From Jeotgalicoccus nanhaiensis (GTDB taxonomy: Bacteria; Bacillota; Bacilli; Staphylococcales; Salinicoccaceae): 64,000 nt of DNA. Under the pieces are notes generated by a model. That model was not told where the DNA came from, did no database searches, and saw only the letters and a list, made by a program, of their open reading frames with translations. Positions within the stretch are counted from its first letter, which is position 1. Every line of letters starts with the position of its first letter. The translations under genes and the position numbers were made by a program. The stretch is taken from the NCBI GenBank assembly GCA_004570955.1, contig SPPL01000006.1, positions 1-64,000 on the forward strand, in the 5' to 3' direction. Shown in pieces: positions 27,086 through 36,042 of this stretch.

Positions 27086-28020
27086 ATATAAATCTGCTGA
27101 CTGATGAAGTACTTTACGTCTTAATCGGTATTGTCGGTGTCTTAGTTATTTCTACAGTCATTACTAAAATAATGAAGCGAAAAAATAACAGCAGCGGTTT
27201 AAAAGAAGTAGAAATGCGTATTCGTTCATGGTGGGTCATGTTCATTATTTTTACGTTTGCGCTGCTTATTCATTCGACAATTTCACTGATTTTTATGGCA
27301 CTGCTGTGTTTCCTGGCATTGAAAGAATATTTTTCACTCATTCCATTTAACCGGGCGCATCGCCTTGTATTATTTTGGGCATACCTGACAATTCCCATTC
27401 AGTTTTTGTTAATATATCTCGGCTGGTACGGGATGTTTATCGTATTTATTCCGGTGTATATGTTCCTGCTCATTCCTATTCAGGCTATAATCGTCGGTGA
27501 AACGAAGAATTTCCTGCGGTCCATTGCGACTGTTCAGTGGGGTGTAATGCTGATGGTATTCGGACTGTCGCACCTGGCTTTTCTGCTCGTTCTGCCCGGC
27601 CGCGAGGAAAGCGTTGCCGGCGCGGGTCTTGTGCTGTTTTTAGTCGTCCTTACTCAAGCGAACGATGTTGCACAGTTTATATGGGGCAAGATGCTCGGCA
27701 AGAAGAAAATTATCCCGAAAGTCTCACCGAATAAAACATGGGCCGGTTTTATCGGCGGTGTGCTGACCACAACTGTACTCGCTGTAATACTGGCACCGCT
27801 AATTACACCCTTTTCGCTTCTCGCGAGCATTATAGCAGGACTCTATATCGGCTTGACCGGCTTTATCGGTGACGTTAATATCTCAGCTTTAAAACGCGAT
27901 TTAAATATTAAAGATACTTCTGCTATCATTCCCGGCCACGGCGGTATTCTCGACCGTGTCGATTCACTGACATATACGGCGCCGCTGTTTTTCCACTTTA
28001 CAAGATACTTTTACTTTTAG
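27082..28020 (+). CDS. Phosphatidate cytidylyltransferase-like protein (YnbB/CdsA family)
   Basis: A 312-residue protein with about eight membrane helices. The CdsA signature near the C-terminus is clear: 'SPNKTWAGFIGGVLTT' and 'GDVNISALKRDLNIKDTSAIIPGHGGILDRVDSL'. It would make CDP-activated lipid for its partner at 26480. The housekeeping cdsA of Bacillota lies by dxr/uppS, so this looks like an accessory copy. Its first codons overlap the previous stop, and the acyltransferase follows. Confidence 0.88.
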   Translation: MNINLLTDEVLYVLIGIVGVLVISTVITKIMKRKNNSSGLKEVEMRIRSWWVMFIIFTFALLIHSTISLIFMALLCFLALKEYFSLIPFNRAHRLVLFWAYLTIPIQFLLIYLGWYGMFIVFIPVYMFLLIPIQAIIVGETKNFLRSIATVQWGVMLMVFGLSHLAFLLVLPGREESVAGAGLVLFLVVLTQANDVAQFIWGKMLGKKKIIPKVSPNKTWAGFIGGVLTTTVLAVILAPLITPFSLLASIIAGLYIGLTGFIGDVNISALKRDLNIKDTSAIIPGHGGILDRVDSLTYTAPLFFHFTRYFYF

Positions 28021-28029
28021 GTGATGACT

Positions 28030-28656
28030 ATGAAAAATCTGCTGTTTGCTATTTTAGTAAGACCAGTTATTTTGTTTGTTCTAGGCCTGAATATACGCGG
28101 AAGAGATAAGCTGCCGGATAGCGGCCCGTGCGTGATTATTGCCAATCATAACAGCCATCTCGATACCTTGGTGCTGATGTCCATGTTCAGAGGCAAAAGC
28201 TTTTCAAAAGTCCGTCCAGTTGCTGCGGGTGATTATTTTATGAAGAATAAATTTCTGGCTTTTTTCTCAACTAAAGTAATGAATATTATTCCGATAGAAA
28301 GGAAGATGACCCGGGACTTCAGGAGCATGTTTAAACCAGTACTTCAGTCACTGGATGACAATGGTATTATTATATTGTTCCCTGAAGGCTCGCGCGGCGA
28401 AGCTGAACAGCTCAGTAAATATAAAAGCGGTATATATTATCTGATGCGCGAAAAACCTGAAGTACCTGTAGTCCCTCTTTTTATTCACGGGCTCGGCAAG
28501 GCGCTGCCGAAAGGCTCATTTGTATTTGTGCCGTTTTTTATCGATATCTTTGTCGGCGATAAATTTTATTACAAAGATAACCGCAATGACTTTATGACGG
28601 AGCTGAATGAGCGGATGAATACACTGCAGGAGGAAGGACAGTTTAGCGAATGGTAA
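28030..28656 (+). CDS. 1-acyl-sn-glycerol-3-phosphate acyltransferase-like protein (PlsC family)
   Basis: About 208 residues with an N-terminal hydrophobic segment and the acyltransferase motifs 'IIANHNSHLDTLVL' (HX4D) and 'IILFPEGSRGEAEQLSKYKSG' (acceptor binding). 'VPVVPLFIHG' is motif IV. The ribosome site AGGTGA overlaps the stop of the preceding gene, which favours the ATG at 28030 over the GTG at 28021. It would supply phosphatidate, or a related acylated lipid, to the CdsA-like enzyme upstream. Confidence 0.85.
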   Translation: MKNLLFAILVRPVILFVLGLNIRGRDKLPDSGPCVIIANHNSHLDTLVLMSMFRGKSFSKVRPVAAGDYFMKNKFLAFFSTKVMNIIPIERKMTRDFRSMFKPVLQSLDDNGIIILFPEGSRGEAEQLSKYKSGIYYLMREKPEVPVVPLFIHGLGKALPKGSFVFVPFFIDIFVGDKFYYKDNRNDFMTELNERMNTLQEEGQFSEW

Positions 28657-29195
28657 TGATGATCGTTATTTTTATATGGGGGTTAAGTGAGGCAACGTGG
28701 TTTTTTATCATTCCTGATGTCATTTTATCGCTGTACGCAATCAGAAAAAAGAAGTTTAAGTATGTAATATATGCAAATCTTACAGCAGCAGCAGGAGCAC
28801 TGGCAGGCGGTATTATAATATTTATATGGAGTAGCTCTAATGCGGGGCAGACCGAAGCATTTATGCTTAGTATTCCGACAGTTCATGAATATATGATTGA
28901 ACATGTGCATCGTACAATGAGAGATAGCACTTTCACCGCGCTGATTACCGGCCCCCTGTTCGGTGTTCCGTATAAACTTTTTGCTGCGGCTGCACATGAA
29001 TATACAGGCCTTGTCCTGTTTCTTATATTTACCATCCCGGCAAGGCTGCTGCGTTTTTTAACCGTCTCTATAATTGCATATGCACTGTCGCATTATGTAT
29101 TTAAAACACTGTCTATGCAGATGAAAGTTATAATCTGGTCTATTGTCTGGATAATCGTCTATGTAATTTATTTCAGTATTCACAGTCCGTTTTAA
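28650..29195 (+). CDS. Polytopic membrane protein in lipid cluster
   Basis: A 181-residue protein with about four to five helices. The segment 'FGVPYKLFAAAAHEYTGLVLFLIFTIPARLLRFL' is reminiscent of VTT/DedA-type membrane proteins (PYK...G...PAR..RF), but the match is partial. Its start overlaps the end of the acyltransferase gene, so it is likely part of the same lipid pathway or a lipid scramblase/flippase-type partner. Function inferred from context only. Confidence 0.55.
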   Translation: MVMMIVIFIWGLSEATWFFIIPDVILSLYAIRKKKFKYVIYANLTAAAGALAGGIIIFIWSSSNAGQTEAFMLSIPTVHEYMIEHVHRTMRDSTFTALITGPLFGVPYKLFAAAAHEYTGLVLFLIFTIPARLLRFLTVSIIAYALSHYVFKTLSMQMKVIIWSIVWIIVYVIYFSIHSPF

Positions 29196-29240
29196 TGATT
29201 ATAGTGAAGGTAATAATAAAATAAAGAAGGGTTGAGATGA

Positions 29241-30008
29241 ATGGATATTAAACAAGATGTTAAACATCAGTTTGGCAAAACTTCGGATTTATATGTTAAT
29301 AGTAAAATACACAGTAAGGGCGAAGATCTGAAGACATTAATAGAAATGGCACATGCTTCAAAGTCGGAAACCGCATTGGATATTGCGACAGGCGGCGGCC
29401 ATACAGCAAATGCTCTGGCGCCTGTCGTACATAAAGTGACCGCCATGGATCTTACTCCGGAAATGCTTGTTTCTGCCGAGAAGTTCATAACTGGCAACGG
29501 ACATACCAATGTGGAATTTGTTGAAGGTGATGCTGAAAAAATGCCTTTTAAAAATGGCACATTCGATCTTGTCACCTGCCGTATTGCACCTCACCATTTT
29601 CCGAACGTTAAAGATTTTATAAAAGAGGTTTACCGGGTCCTTAAACCCGGCGGCCGTTTCGTCCTGAATGACAATGTCGCTCCTGAAAATGATGAATTCG
29701 ATTTTTTCTATAATAGAATCGAGAAAATACGGGATTACAGTCACTTCCGCGCCTGGAAGAAAACGGAGTGGCTTTCTATGCTGGAGGCAGGGAACTTTGA
29801 AATTCATGAGCTGCACCGCTTCGAAAAACATTTCGAATTTGAAGATTGGTGCAACCGGATGCATCTGACAAATCCGGAAATAGAAAATCTGACCAGTTTT
29901 ATGCTTGAAGCGAATAAAAATGTGAAACGAAAATTCCGTATCCAGACAAATCAGGATAAAATTGAGTCCTTCCAGGGAGAAGCTGTACTGTTAAGCTGTG
30001 TTAAATGA
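29241..30008 (+). CDS. SAM-dependent methyltransferase (YcgJ-like, class I)
   Basis: A 255-residue protein with a Rossmann methyltransferase domain: motif I 'ALDIATGGGHTANAL', acidic end of strand 2 'AMDLTPEML', 'EGDAEKMPF', 'FDLVTCRIAPHHF', 'EVYRVLKPGGRFVLND'. This matches the UbiE/COQ5-like group, including B. subtilis YcgJ. It is 45 bases after the membrane protein gene and may methylate a lipid made by the cluster, by analogy with the methyltransferase domain of E. coli YnbC; that is inference. Confidence 0.82.
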   Translation: MDIKQDVKHQFGKTSDLYVNSKIHSKGEDLKTLIEMAHASKSETALDIATGGGHTANALAPVVHKVTAMDLTPEMLVSAEKFITGNGHTNVEFVEGDAEKMPFKNGTFDLVTCRIAPHHFPNVKDFIKEVYRVLKPGGRFVLNDNVAPENDEFDFFYNRIEKIRDYSHFRAWKKTEWLSMLEAGNFEIHELHRFEKHFEFEDWCNRMHLTNPEIENLTSFMLEANKNVKRKFRIQTNQDKIESFQGEAVLLSCVK

Positions 30009-30052
30009 TAAAAGTTAAAGAGGACCCGGATATAAATATTTCCAACACAAAT

Positions 30053-30095
30053 AACCCGTACATCAGCTTCTCTTAAGGAGTCTGAGGTACGGGTT
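30053..30095. terminator. Hairpin after the lipid cluster
   Basis: AACCCGTAC...GTACGGGTT with an inner TCAG/CTGA pairing. The T tract on either side is weak, so termination is possible but not certain. Confidence 0.45.
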
Positions 30096-30158
30096 ATCTA
30101 TGCTTTATGAAATATATTTTTTCCGAGTGCTTCTTTTGCAGCTTATTTTTAAAATTTA

Positions 30159-31052
30159 TTAAATCAGATAATTCCCAAGTACACTGTTTACATCGTGCAC
30201 AACGACAAATGCCTGATCATCATTCGCTTTAATAAGTCGTTTCAAACGGTTAAGCTGTGATTTATTAATAACTACAAATAATATGTCTTTTTCTTCTTTT
30301 GAATAGTAGCCGTGTCCGTCTAAAATCGTGACACCGCGATGTATTTTCGTATTAATTAAGTTCGCCAGCAGATCCGGATTCTGTGAAATAATCGTCACTG
30401 CTTTTTTCGGGTTCATACCTTCGATAATGAAATCCATTACTTTTGTTGCGATGTATAGAGCGATGACTGTCAGCAGCACCTGTTCAAGCGACATTACTGT
30501 CAGACCGATTGTAATGACAATTAAATCGAAGAACAGGAGCGCATAAGAAACGTTGACGTCGAGAAATTTGTTAGCCATCTTGGCTAAAATTGTCGTCCCC
30601 GCTGTGGTCGAACCGATGCGGATAATTAACCCGATACCCATTCCGATAAACAGCCCGCCGAATACTGTATTGATTAAAATCTCATCGGTCTGAATCTGCC
30701 ATGACTCTGTTACCCAGAGGGCAAGAGAAGTCATTGGTATTGTAAATATTGTATACAGCATTGCGCGTCTGCCTAAAAATTTAAAGCCGACGATAAGTAT
30801 TAAGAAATTCAGGATTAAGTTTGACAATGCTGTCGGTATGCCGTAAGCATAAAATAAAATAATGGAGATACCGATGAAGCCGCCTTCACCGAGGTTTCCT
30901 GCAATCATAAAGCCATTCACACCGATAGCGAATAGAAACGATCCTACGATGATAGCCAGAACGTTGATTAACGTCTGCACGGTAAACTCTGAGTTAAATG
31001 TTAGTCTTATCTTTTCGAACCGGGTATTTTTTAAAGCTTCTCTGATTTTCAT
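30159..31052 (-). CDS. YitT family membrane protein
   Basis: A 297-residue protein with five to six membrane helices (residues about 30-215) followed by a C-terminal DUF2179 cytosolic domain ('KKAVTIISQNPDLLANLINTKIHRGVTILDGHGYYSKEEKDILFVVI'). 'GGFIGISIILFYAYGIPTALSNLILN' and 'GSTTAGTTILAKMANKF' are typical of YitT proteins. Bacillota carry several paralogues of unknown function. Monocistronic here. Confidence 0.88.
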   Translation of the reverse strand: MKIREALKNTRFEKIRLTFNSEFTVQTLINVLAIIVGSFLFAIGVNGFMIAGNLGEGGFIGISIILFYAYGIPTALSNLILNFLILIVGFKFLGRRAMLYTIFTIPMTSLALWVTESWQIQTDEILINTVFGGLFIGMGIGLIIRIGSTTAGTTILAKMANKFLDVNVSYALLFFDLIVITIGLTVMSLEQVLLTVIALYIATKVMDFIIEGMNPKKAVTIISQNPDLLANLINTKIHRGVTILDGHGYYSKEEKDILFVVINKSQLNRLKRLIKANDDQAFVVVHDVNSVLGNYLI

Positions 31053-31118
31053 GCATATCCCCCTTCGGCACTTGTACTTTTTCTATGTTATATTACTTTA
31101 ACACATCTTTCAACGCAT

Positions 31119-31146
31119 GAAAAAAGCCGTCACAGCGGACGGCTCA
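31119..31146 (-). terminator. Terminator of the amidohydrolase operon
   Basis: AGCCGTCCGCTGTGACGGCT followed by TTTTT on the minus strand, eight bases past the amidohydrolase stop. Confidence 0.8.
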
Positions 31147-31153
31147 ATTTTGC

Positions 31154-32377
31154 TTATATACTTTTTAATATTTTTCCATCTTTCGCTACTACTTTAATTT
31201 CATCATTATTTTTCAGAATCCCTATATCTTCAAGCGGATTATTTTCAGTTAAAATAAAATCTGCAATGTACCCTTCTTTAACGAGACCGAGATCTTCAAT
31301 TTCCATGCATTCTGCTGCATTTTTCGTTGATATAACGATAGCATCCATCGGCGTTGCTCCCGATTCTACCATCAGTTCAAGTTCCCGCAGATTTGTACCA
31401 TGCTTGAAGACTCCGGCATCTGTACCCATCGCGATTTTAACACCTGCATCATATGCTTTCTTAAAGCTTGCTTTATGATCTGCCATTACTTCTTTGGACT
31501 TTTGAAGACCCACTGCAGAAATACCTAGTTCATCGGCAAATTCTATTACTGACACCGGTGCAAGCAGTGTTGGAACGAGGTACGTTCCTTTTTCTTTCAT
31601 CTGTTCAATCACTTCATCGTCCAGATAGATACCGTGTTCAATCGAATGAATTCCCGCTTCTACACAATTTTTAATACCTTCAAGGCCTTGCGCATGCGCC
31701 ATTACTTTAACACCATTTCTAAATTCTGCTTCTTCAACGATTACTTTTAATTCATCCAGCGAATACTGAGTAAATTTAGGGTGGTCGGTGGGACTTGAAA
31801 CCCCGCCTGTGGCCATAACTTTAATCACGTCAGCACCGGCCCGCAGCAATTCGCGTGTCTTCTTGCGCACTTCTTCAACACCGTCAGCAATACCGTCCGG
31901 CATCCCTTCATACGGCCGTACAATACCAAGGTCCACGCCAGAATAATTGTAACCGTCACCGTGACCGCCCGTAATAGACAAAGCATTAATTGAAACCTGC
32001 ATTCGCGGTCCGGTAACCAGTCCGTCATTAATTGCCTGCTTAAACCCTAAAGAGCTTCCAAGCGCATCTCTTACCGTTGTAATACCTGCATTAATCGTTC
32101 TTTCAGCATACTGAGCTGCTTCATAAAAATGATACGAAAATGGTGTTGCAATTCTGTCGGCGAGCGGTTTGAATTCTGTAGATAAGTGTACATGCGTATC
32201 TATCATTCCGGGCAGCATGTATTTCCCTTGTCCGTCGATTACTTCAGCACCGTTTGTTTCAACAGAATTTCCAACGTGGGTAAAACGGCCATCTTCAATA
32301 ACAACCGTCACATTTTTTTTGACATCAGCACCGCTGCCGTCAATCAGATTAATATTTTCTACGATTAATTTACTCAT
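31154..32377 (-). CDS. Amidohydrolase family protein (prolidase/imidazolonepropionase-like)
   Basis: A 407-residue metal-dependent hydrolase. Metal ligands: 'PGMIDTHVHLS' (HxH), Lys in 'DVIKVMATGG', His in 'VMAHAQG' and 'SIEHGIYLDDE', Asp in 'AMGTDAGVFKHG'. This set fits the group of Xaa-Pro/Xaa-Arg dipeptidases and carboxypeptidases of the amidohydrolase superfamily, with a binuclear zinc centre bridged by carboxylated Lys. Operon partner is the permease at 32396, which suggests uptake then hydrolysis of one substrate. Actual substrate unknown. Confidence 0.8.
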   Translation of the reverse strand: MSKLIVENINLIDGSGADVKKNVTVVIEDGRFTHVGNSVETNGAEVIDGQGKYMLPGMIDTHVHLSTEFKPLADRIATPFSYHFYEAAQYAERTINAGITTVRDALGSSLGFKQAINDGLVTGPRMQVSINALSITGGHGDGYNYSGVDLGIVRPYEGMPDGIADGVEEVRKKTRELLRAGADVIKVMATGGVSSPTDHPKFTQYSLDELKVIVEEAEFRNGVKVMAHAQGLEGIKNCVEAGIHSIEHGIYLDDEVIEQMKEKGTYLVPTLLAPVSVIEFADELGISAVGLQKSKEVMADHKASFKKAYDAGVKIAMGTDAGVFKHGTNLRELELMVESGATPMDAIVISTKNAAECMEIEDLGLVKEGYIADFILTENNPLEDIGILKNNDEIKVVAKDGKILKSI

Positions 32378-32395
32378 TATATAAAAACTCCTTTT

Positions 32396-33547
32396 TTATA
32401 ACATTCCCATAACAAATGATGCAACCACTATCGATGCGACTGTAACGGTAACAAATCCGCCAATCAGCATCGGTGTCACAATTTCATTAAATACACGTGT
32501 CTGATCGATCTGATTGTCAGTCGTACTCCGTGATACTTCTTCACAGATAATATAATCTCCTGGAAAGCCGACCAGTGCAGTAAGTGCAATCGGCATTCCT
32601 TTAAATGGATGCCAGCCTACTGCTTTCGACGCGATAAAGCCGCCAGCCGCAAGTCCGCCGACACCGCATATTAAAATCAGCAGAACGGCAGGAACATTAT
32701 TCACAACATCCTGCGGTGTGATACCACCCATCGTTCCGATAATAACAAAAATTAAAGCTACCATCATAAAGCTGAATGAGTTTGACTTTTCAAGCACTCC
32801 CTCGGGAAACAGTCTGCCATTCAGCATTAAAATACCGAAGAGGAGACAGAATAGTGTAAAGTGAACTCCTGTCCATTCGCTTAAGACAGTAGCTGCCGCC
32901 GCCAGTACAAATACTGTGAATAATAAAATTACATTGTTCTTGAGCAGATTAAACCTGACCGGCACTTCTTCTTCTTTTTGAGATTCTATTTCTTCTTCCG
33001 TTGCTTCAGTCGTACTGACAAAATGTCCGGCATAGCGTTTTAAGAAGAATGAAATTAACGGCATCCCGATCGGTGTCTGGAAGGCTGCGATGAGCACCGG
33101 TACGACAATTAAAGCTGTCAAGCCGAGTTCCGTCAATTTTTCTGTTGTAATTAATAAAGCTACGACGCCGCCTGAAATCGGTCCGACACCGCTTGCGGCA
33201 GTTTCAAAATCGAAAACTAAAGGAACAATTAATAAAACCAAAACAAGCGCTCCGATTAAGCCGCTGATTGAAATGACGACTGCACGCCATTGTTTTTTTA
33301 ATATACTTAAAGGCATCAAAGTTCCCATATGTATAATAAGCGGCCCGATTAATAATGCACCGAGTGCAGGCAGCGTAGATAATTCTAAAATATTTTCGGG
33401 GAATACCCCCGTCCATGTTAATAGTAAGTAACCGATCATTGCTGTCATCAGCATTGGAATACGCGCTTTCGAGTAAATAGAAATAACCTCTCCAAGTGCC
33501 AGCAAAGCAAACAGCATGACGGTGGCAACTAATGGTTCCTCAATCAT
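32396..33547 (-). CDS. Polytopic transporter-like membrane protein
   Basis: About 383 residues with ten to eleven helices and a charged cytoplasmic loop near the middle ('STTEATEEEIESQKEEE'). It has the look of an inverted-repeat secondary transporter: Gly-rich 'SGVGPISGGVVALLITTEKL' in the first half and 'LTALVGFPGDYIICEEVS' in the second. I do not recognise the family. Start chosen at 33547, preceded by GGGGG at a fair distance; the extra residues up to 33598 are not hydrophobic. Cotranscribed with the amidohydrolase, so a substrate importer is a fair guess. Confidence 0.6.
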   Translation of the reverse strand: MIEEPLVATVMLFALLALGEVISIYSKARIPMLMTAMIGYLLLTWTGVFPENILELSTLPALGALLIGPLIIHMGTLMPLSILKKQWRAVVISISGLIGALVLVLLIVPLVFDFETAASGVGPISGGVVALLITTEKLTELGLTALIVVPVLIAAFQTPIGMPLISFFLKRYAGHFVSTTEATEEEIESQKEEEVPVRFNLLKNNVILLFTVFVLAAAATVLSEWTGVHFTLFCLLFGILMLNGRLFPEGVLEKSNSFSFMMVALIFVIIGTMGGITPQDVVNNVPAVLLILICGVGGLAAGGFIASKAVGWHPFKGMPIALTALVGFPGDYIICEEVSRSTTDNQIDQTRVFNEIVTPMLIGGFVTVTVASIVVASFVMGML

Positions 33548-33640
33548 ATTATTTCCCCCTTTTAAGGTAATGTTTGAATTATACGACAATTCAAACATTA
33601 TTTAAATATGATTACGTTTCCATCATCCGAATTTTCCGAA

Positions 33641-34837
33641 TTAATTGTTTTTATCATCCAGTATCCGCTTAAGATTTTTAATCATTATCTTAAATTCATT
33701 AAATTCCTCTGCCGTTAACTCCTGGCTGTCGTACCGGTATTTCTTATAAAGGTCAATCATTTCTTTGTTGCTTTCACTCCTTATATTCATTCTTTCTGCC
33801 CATTCACTGACAGTTTCACCGTGATATCTTCCAAGTTCTTTTTTAGCCAGCCACTTCTCAAAAGCATAATATTGCTTTCTGACTCTGCTGTCCGGCTGAG
33901 ATACACTCTCAGTTCTTTTTTCTTCAGGTATATTATCTGTCACAGCTGTTTTGTAGGTCTGCACCGCTCTATTTTCTTTTTCAGGCAGGCTTCGTTTTCT
34001 AAAGTACATAAAAAGAAAAACAGCGATACAAGCAGCTGCCAATACAAGTAATATAGTCATTACCGGCACATCGCTGATTGCGGCAGTCCCTTCAAAAGAC
34101 TCCTCCACCGCATCTCCTTCATCATTAACTTCCATTTGTTCCTGTTCCATTTCAGGAAATTTAAACTCCACTGTCTCTAAAAACGAGAAGAACGGTCTCA
34201 GCATCATTACAAATCCGTTAAGCATAAAAATAAATAGTGTCTGTATACCCAATACAATATAGTTATACACAGCAGTAAATAAAGCTGCTGATCCAAGCAG
34301 TACGAGAGATGACATTACTAATACCCGGAGGCGGGACCCCGTTCTGTAACTGCTGCCTGCCATCAGCATAATTATTCTCCCTAAAAAATAAAAGACAAAC
34401 ATGCCTGCAGCAATGAAATGAAGCAGCTGGTAATGCATAGTTATAATATCTGAAGGAATCAGATTAATAACAAGCAGCAGCAAAAGCATAATTACCAGCA
34501 TCAGATTGTTATAGTGATTATTAATATTGTCGTGCATCTGTTCGAGAGTCCACACTGAAAAACCGACAATTAAAAACGCTGTCAGCCAATAAGAACCTGT
34601 GAGCATTAACAGAATAATTCCAAGCGGCACAAGAAAGTAAATATAGGATAACTGCCACTTTCCCGCAATAAAATGACTCATTACAAGCAGGAGGGAAAGT
34701 ATGCTGACTAAAGGAAGCAGGTGAGATTCATGTGCTGCTGTATTATGAATATTAATTAATATTCCAATAAACAGCGGCACAAACATTTCCACGGTGTAGT
34801 AAAAGATAAACATCGAGTGGTATTTCATTTTATTCAT
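33641..34837 (-). CDS. DUF4129 domain membrane protein (YebA-like, no transglutaminase)
   Basis: A 398-residue protein: several N-terminal helices (residues about 10-215), an acidic loop, one more helix (about 255-275), and a C-terminal cytosolic DUF4129 domain ('YYAFEKWLAKKELGRYHGETVSEWAERMN', 'YKKYRYDSQELTAEE'). B. subtilis YebA at this operon position is about 740 residues and has a transglutaminase-like domain in the middle; here that domain is absent. Third gene of the MoxR/DUF58/DUF4129 operon, overlapping the DUF58 gene by 4 bases. Confidence 0.78.
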   Translation of the reverse strand: MNKMKYHSMFIFYYTVEMFVPLFIGILINIHNTAAHESHLLPLVSILSLLLVMSHFIAGKWQLSYIYFLVPLGIILLMLTGSYWLTAFLIVGFSVWTLEQMHDNINNHYNNLMLVIMLLLLLVINLIPSDIITMHYQLLHFIAAGMFVFYFLGRIIMLMAGSSYRTGSRLRVLVMSSLVLLGSAALFTAVYNYIVLGIQTLFIFMLNGFVMMLRPFFSFLETVEFKFPEMEQEQMEVNDEGDAVEESFEGTAAISDVPVMTILLVLAAACIAVFLFMYFRKRSLPEKENRAVQTYKTAVTDNIPEEKRTESVSQPDSRVRKQYYAFEKWLAKKELGRYHGETVSEWAERMNIRSESNKEMIDLYKKYRYDSQELTAEEFNEFKIMIKNLKRILDDKNN

Positions 34838-36042
34838 CTGCTCACCGCCTTAACCGTCCCGGTATTTTTCCCGTATCTTTCAAGCCCCTTGTCATTCAGT
34901 TGATATATCGTAATGCCCCTGTGTAAAAAGTATTCGAGTTCTCTGTCGATTAGTGCATCCGTTTCTCCTGTAAAAATTATGTGGGTTGGCACCTTTTCAT
35001 ACAGTCTCACGTGGTTTAAAAATCTTTCGAAAGCTATCGTGAATGTTACTGTTTTAATTTTCGAGAGTGCTTCCAGCACCGGTCTGTAACTCCGGAGCCC
35101 ATTCAGTTCATCGATTCTGAAATAGCTGCCTTTATCAAAAGTTTTCATATTTGCAATGAGACTGTAAGTAATTTCTTCTTTAGCGATCTCTCCAGTTAGA
35201 AAACTCAGCTTCTCAAATATTCTTTCGATATTCTCAGGAGGTGCGAATACTGATTCGGAGCGCAGGTTAACAAGTATCAGCCATTCGGTATAAGTTGTCT
35301 TTTCATAAATTTTAGATTGTAGTTCTCCCATTCTTGCTGACTGCTTCCAGTTAATATCTCTGAATGAATCCATCTCCATGTACTCTCTGTTGCCGAGCGT
35401 TAACAGCGGATCATTATACAGAGATTCATTATTTTTAAATAACCCTTGAGCAATTTTGAATTTAATCGGTTCATTATGAACAGCAAACTTATCCGGGTAT
35501 ATCATGATTTCATGTTTCGCAGAACCTATCTGTCTTAAATCCATATGACCAAAACCGAATATCCTGGGAATGCTTATACGGCTGTCAACGATGTAGCTCA
35601 CGCCGCGTTTTGCTGCAGTGTACGGTATTTCTATAACTGTTTCACTTTTAGACAGTACTGTAAATATCGCAGTTGTTTCTGTCTGCTGACGGATTTTCAG
35701 TGCCTGGTCGCTGAAAAACTTAATATCGTTGCCGGCAGTAACTGTGAGCTCGGCACTTAAAATCGGCATGATACCCTTTTGTGCAATCCGGATCTTCAGC
35801 ACACCGGATTCACCTTTATAATGCCTGACTTCATCATTAATAATGTCAACATGAAGATGTTTCATAACATTTCTTTCATAAAATCTGTTCAACCCCATGG
35901 CTGACAGCAGAACACCAAGAATAAAAACGAAGTAAATATTTAAGGTCGCCGCATAAAAAATATCAAAAATAATCAGTACAGATGCGATTACTGTAAACAG
36001 CGAAGCGATCTGTGTCTCGCTATAGTCGTACTTATACCTCAT
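34834..36042 (-). CDS. DUF58 domain protein (YeaD-like)
   Basis: About 402 residues: two N-terminal membrane helices, a beta-rich middle, then the DUF58 signature 'LGNREYMEMDSFRDINWKQSARMGELQSKIYE' and a von Willebrand-like end. Such proteins are encoded with MoxR ATPases and are thought to be their partners. ATG at 36042 overlaps the MoxR stop by 11 bases. Confidence 0.85.
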   Translation of the reverse strand: MRYKYDYSETQIASLFTVIASVLIIFDIFYAATLNIYFVFILGVLLSAMGLNRFYERNVMKHLHVDIINDEVRHYKGESGVLKIRIAQKGIMPILSAELTVTAGNDIKFFSDQALKIRQQTETTAIFTVLSKSETVIEIPYTAAKRGVSYIVDSRISIPRIFGFGHMDLRQIGSAKHEIMIYPDKFAVHNEPIKFKIAQGLFKNNESLYNDPLLTLGNREYMEMDSFRDINWKQSARMGELQSKIYEKTTYTEWLILVNLRSESVFAPPENIERIFEKLSFLTGEIAKEEITYSLIANMKTFDKGSYFRIDELNGLRSYRPVLEALSKIKTVTFTIAFERFLNHVRLYEKVPTHIIFTGETDALIDRELEYFLHRGITIYQLNDKGLERYGKNTGTVKAVSR

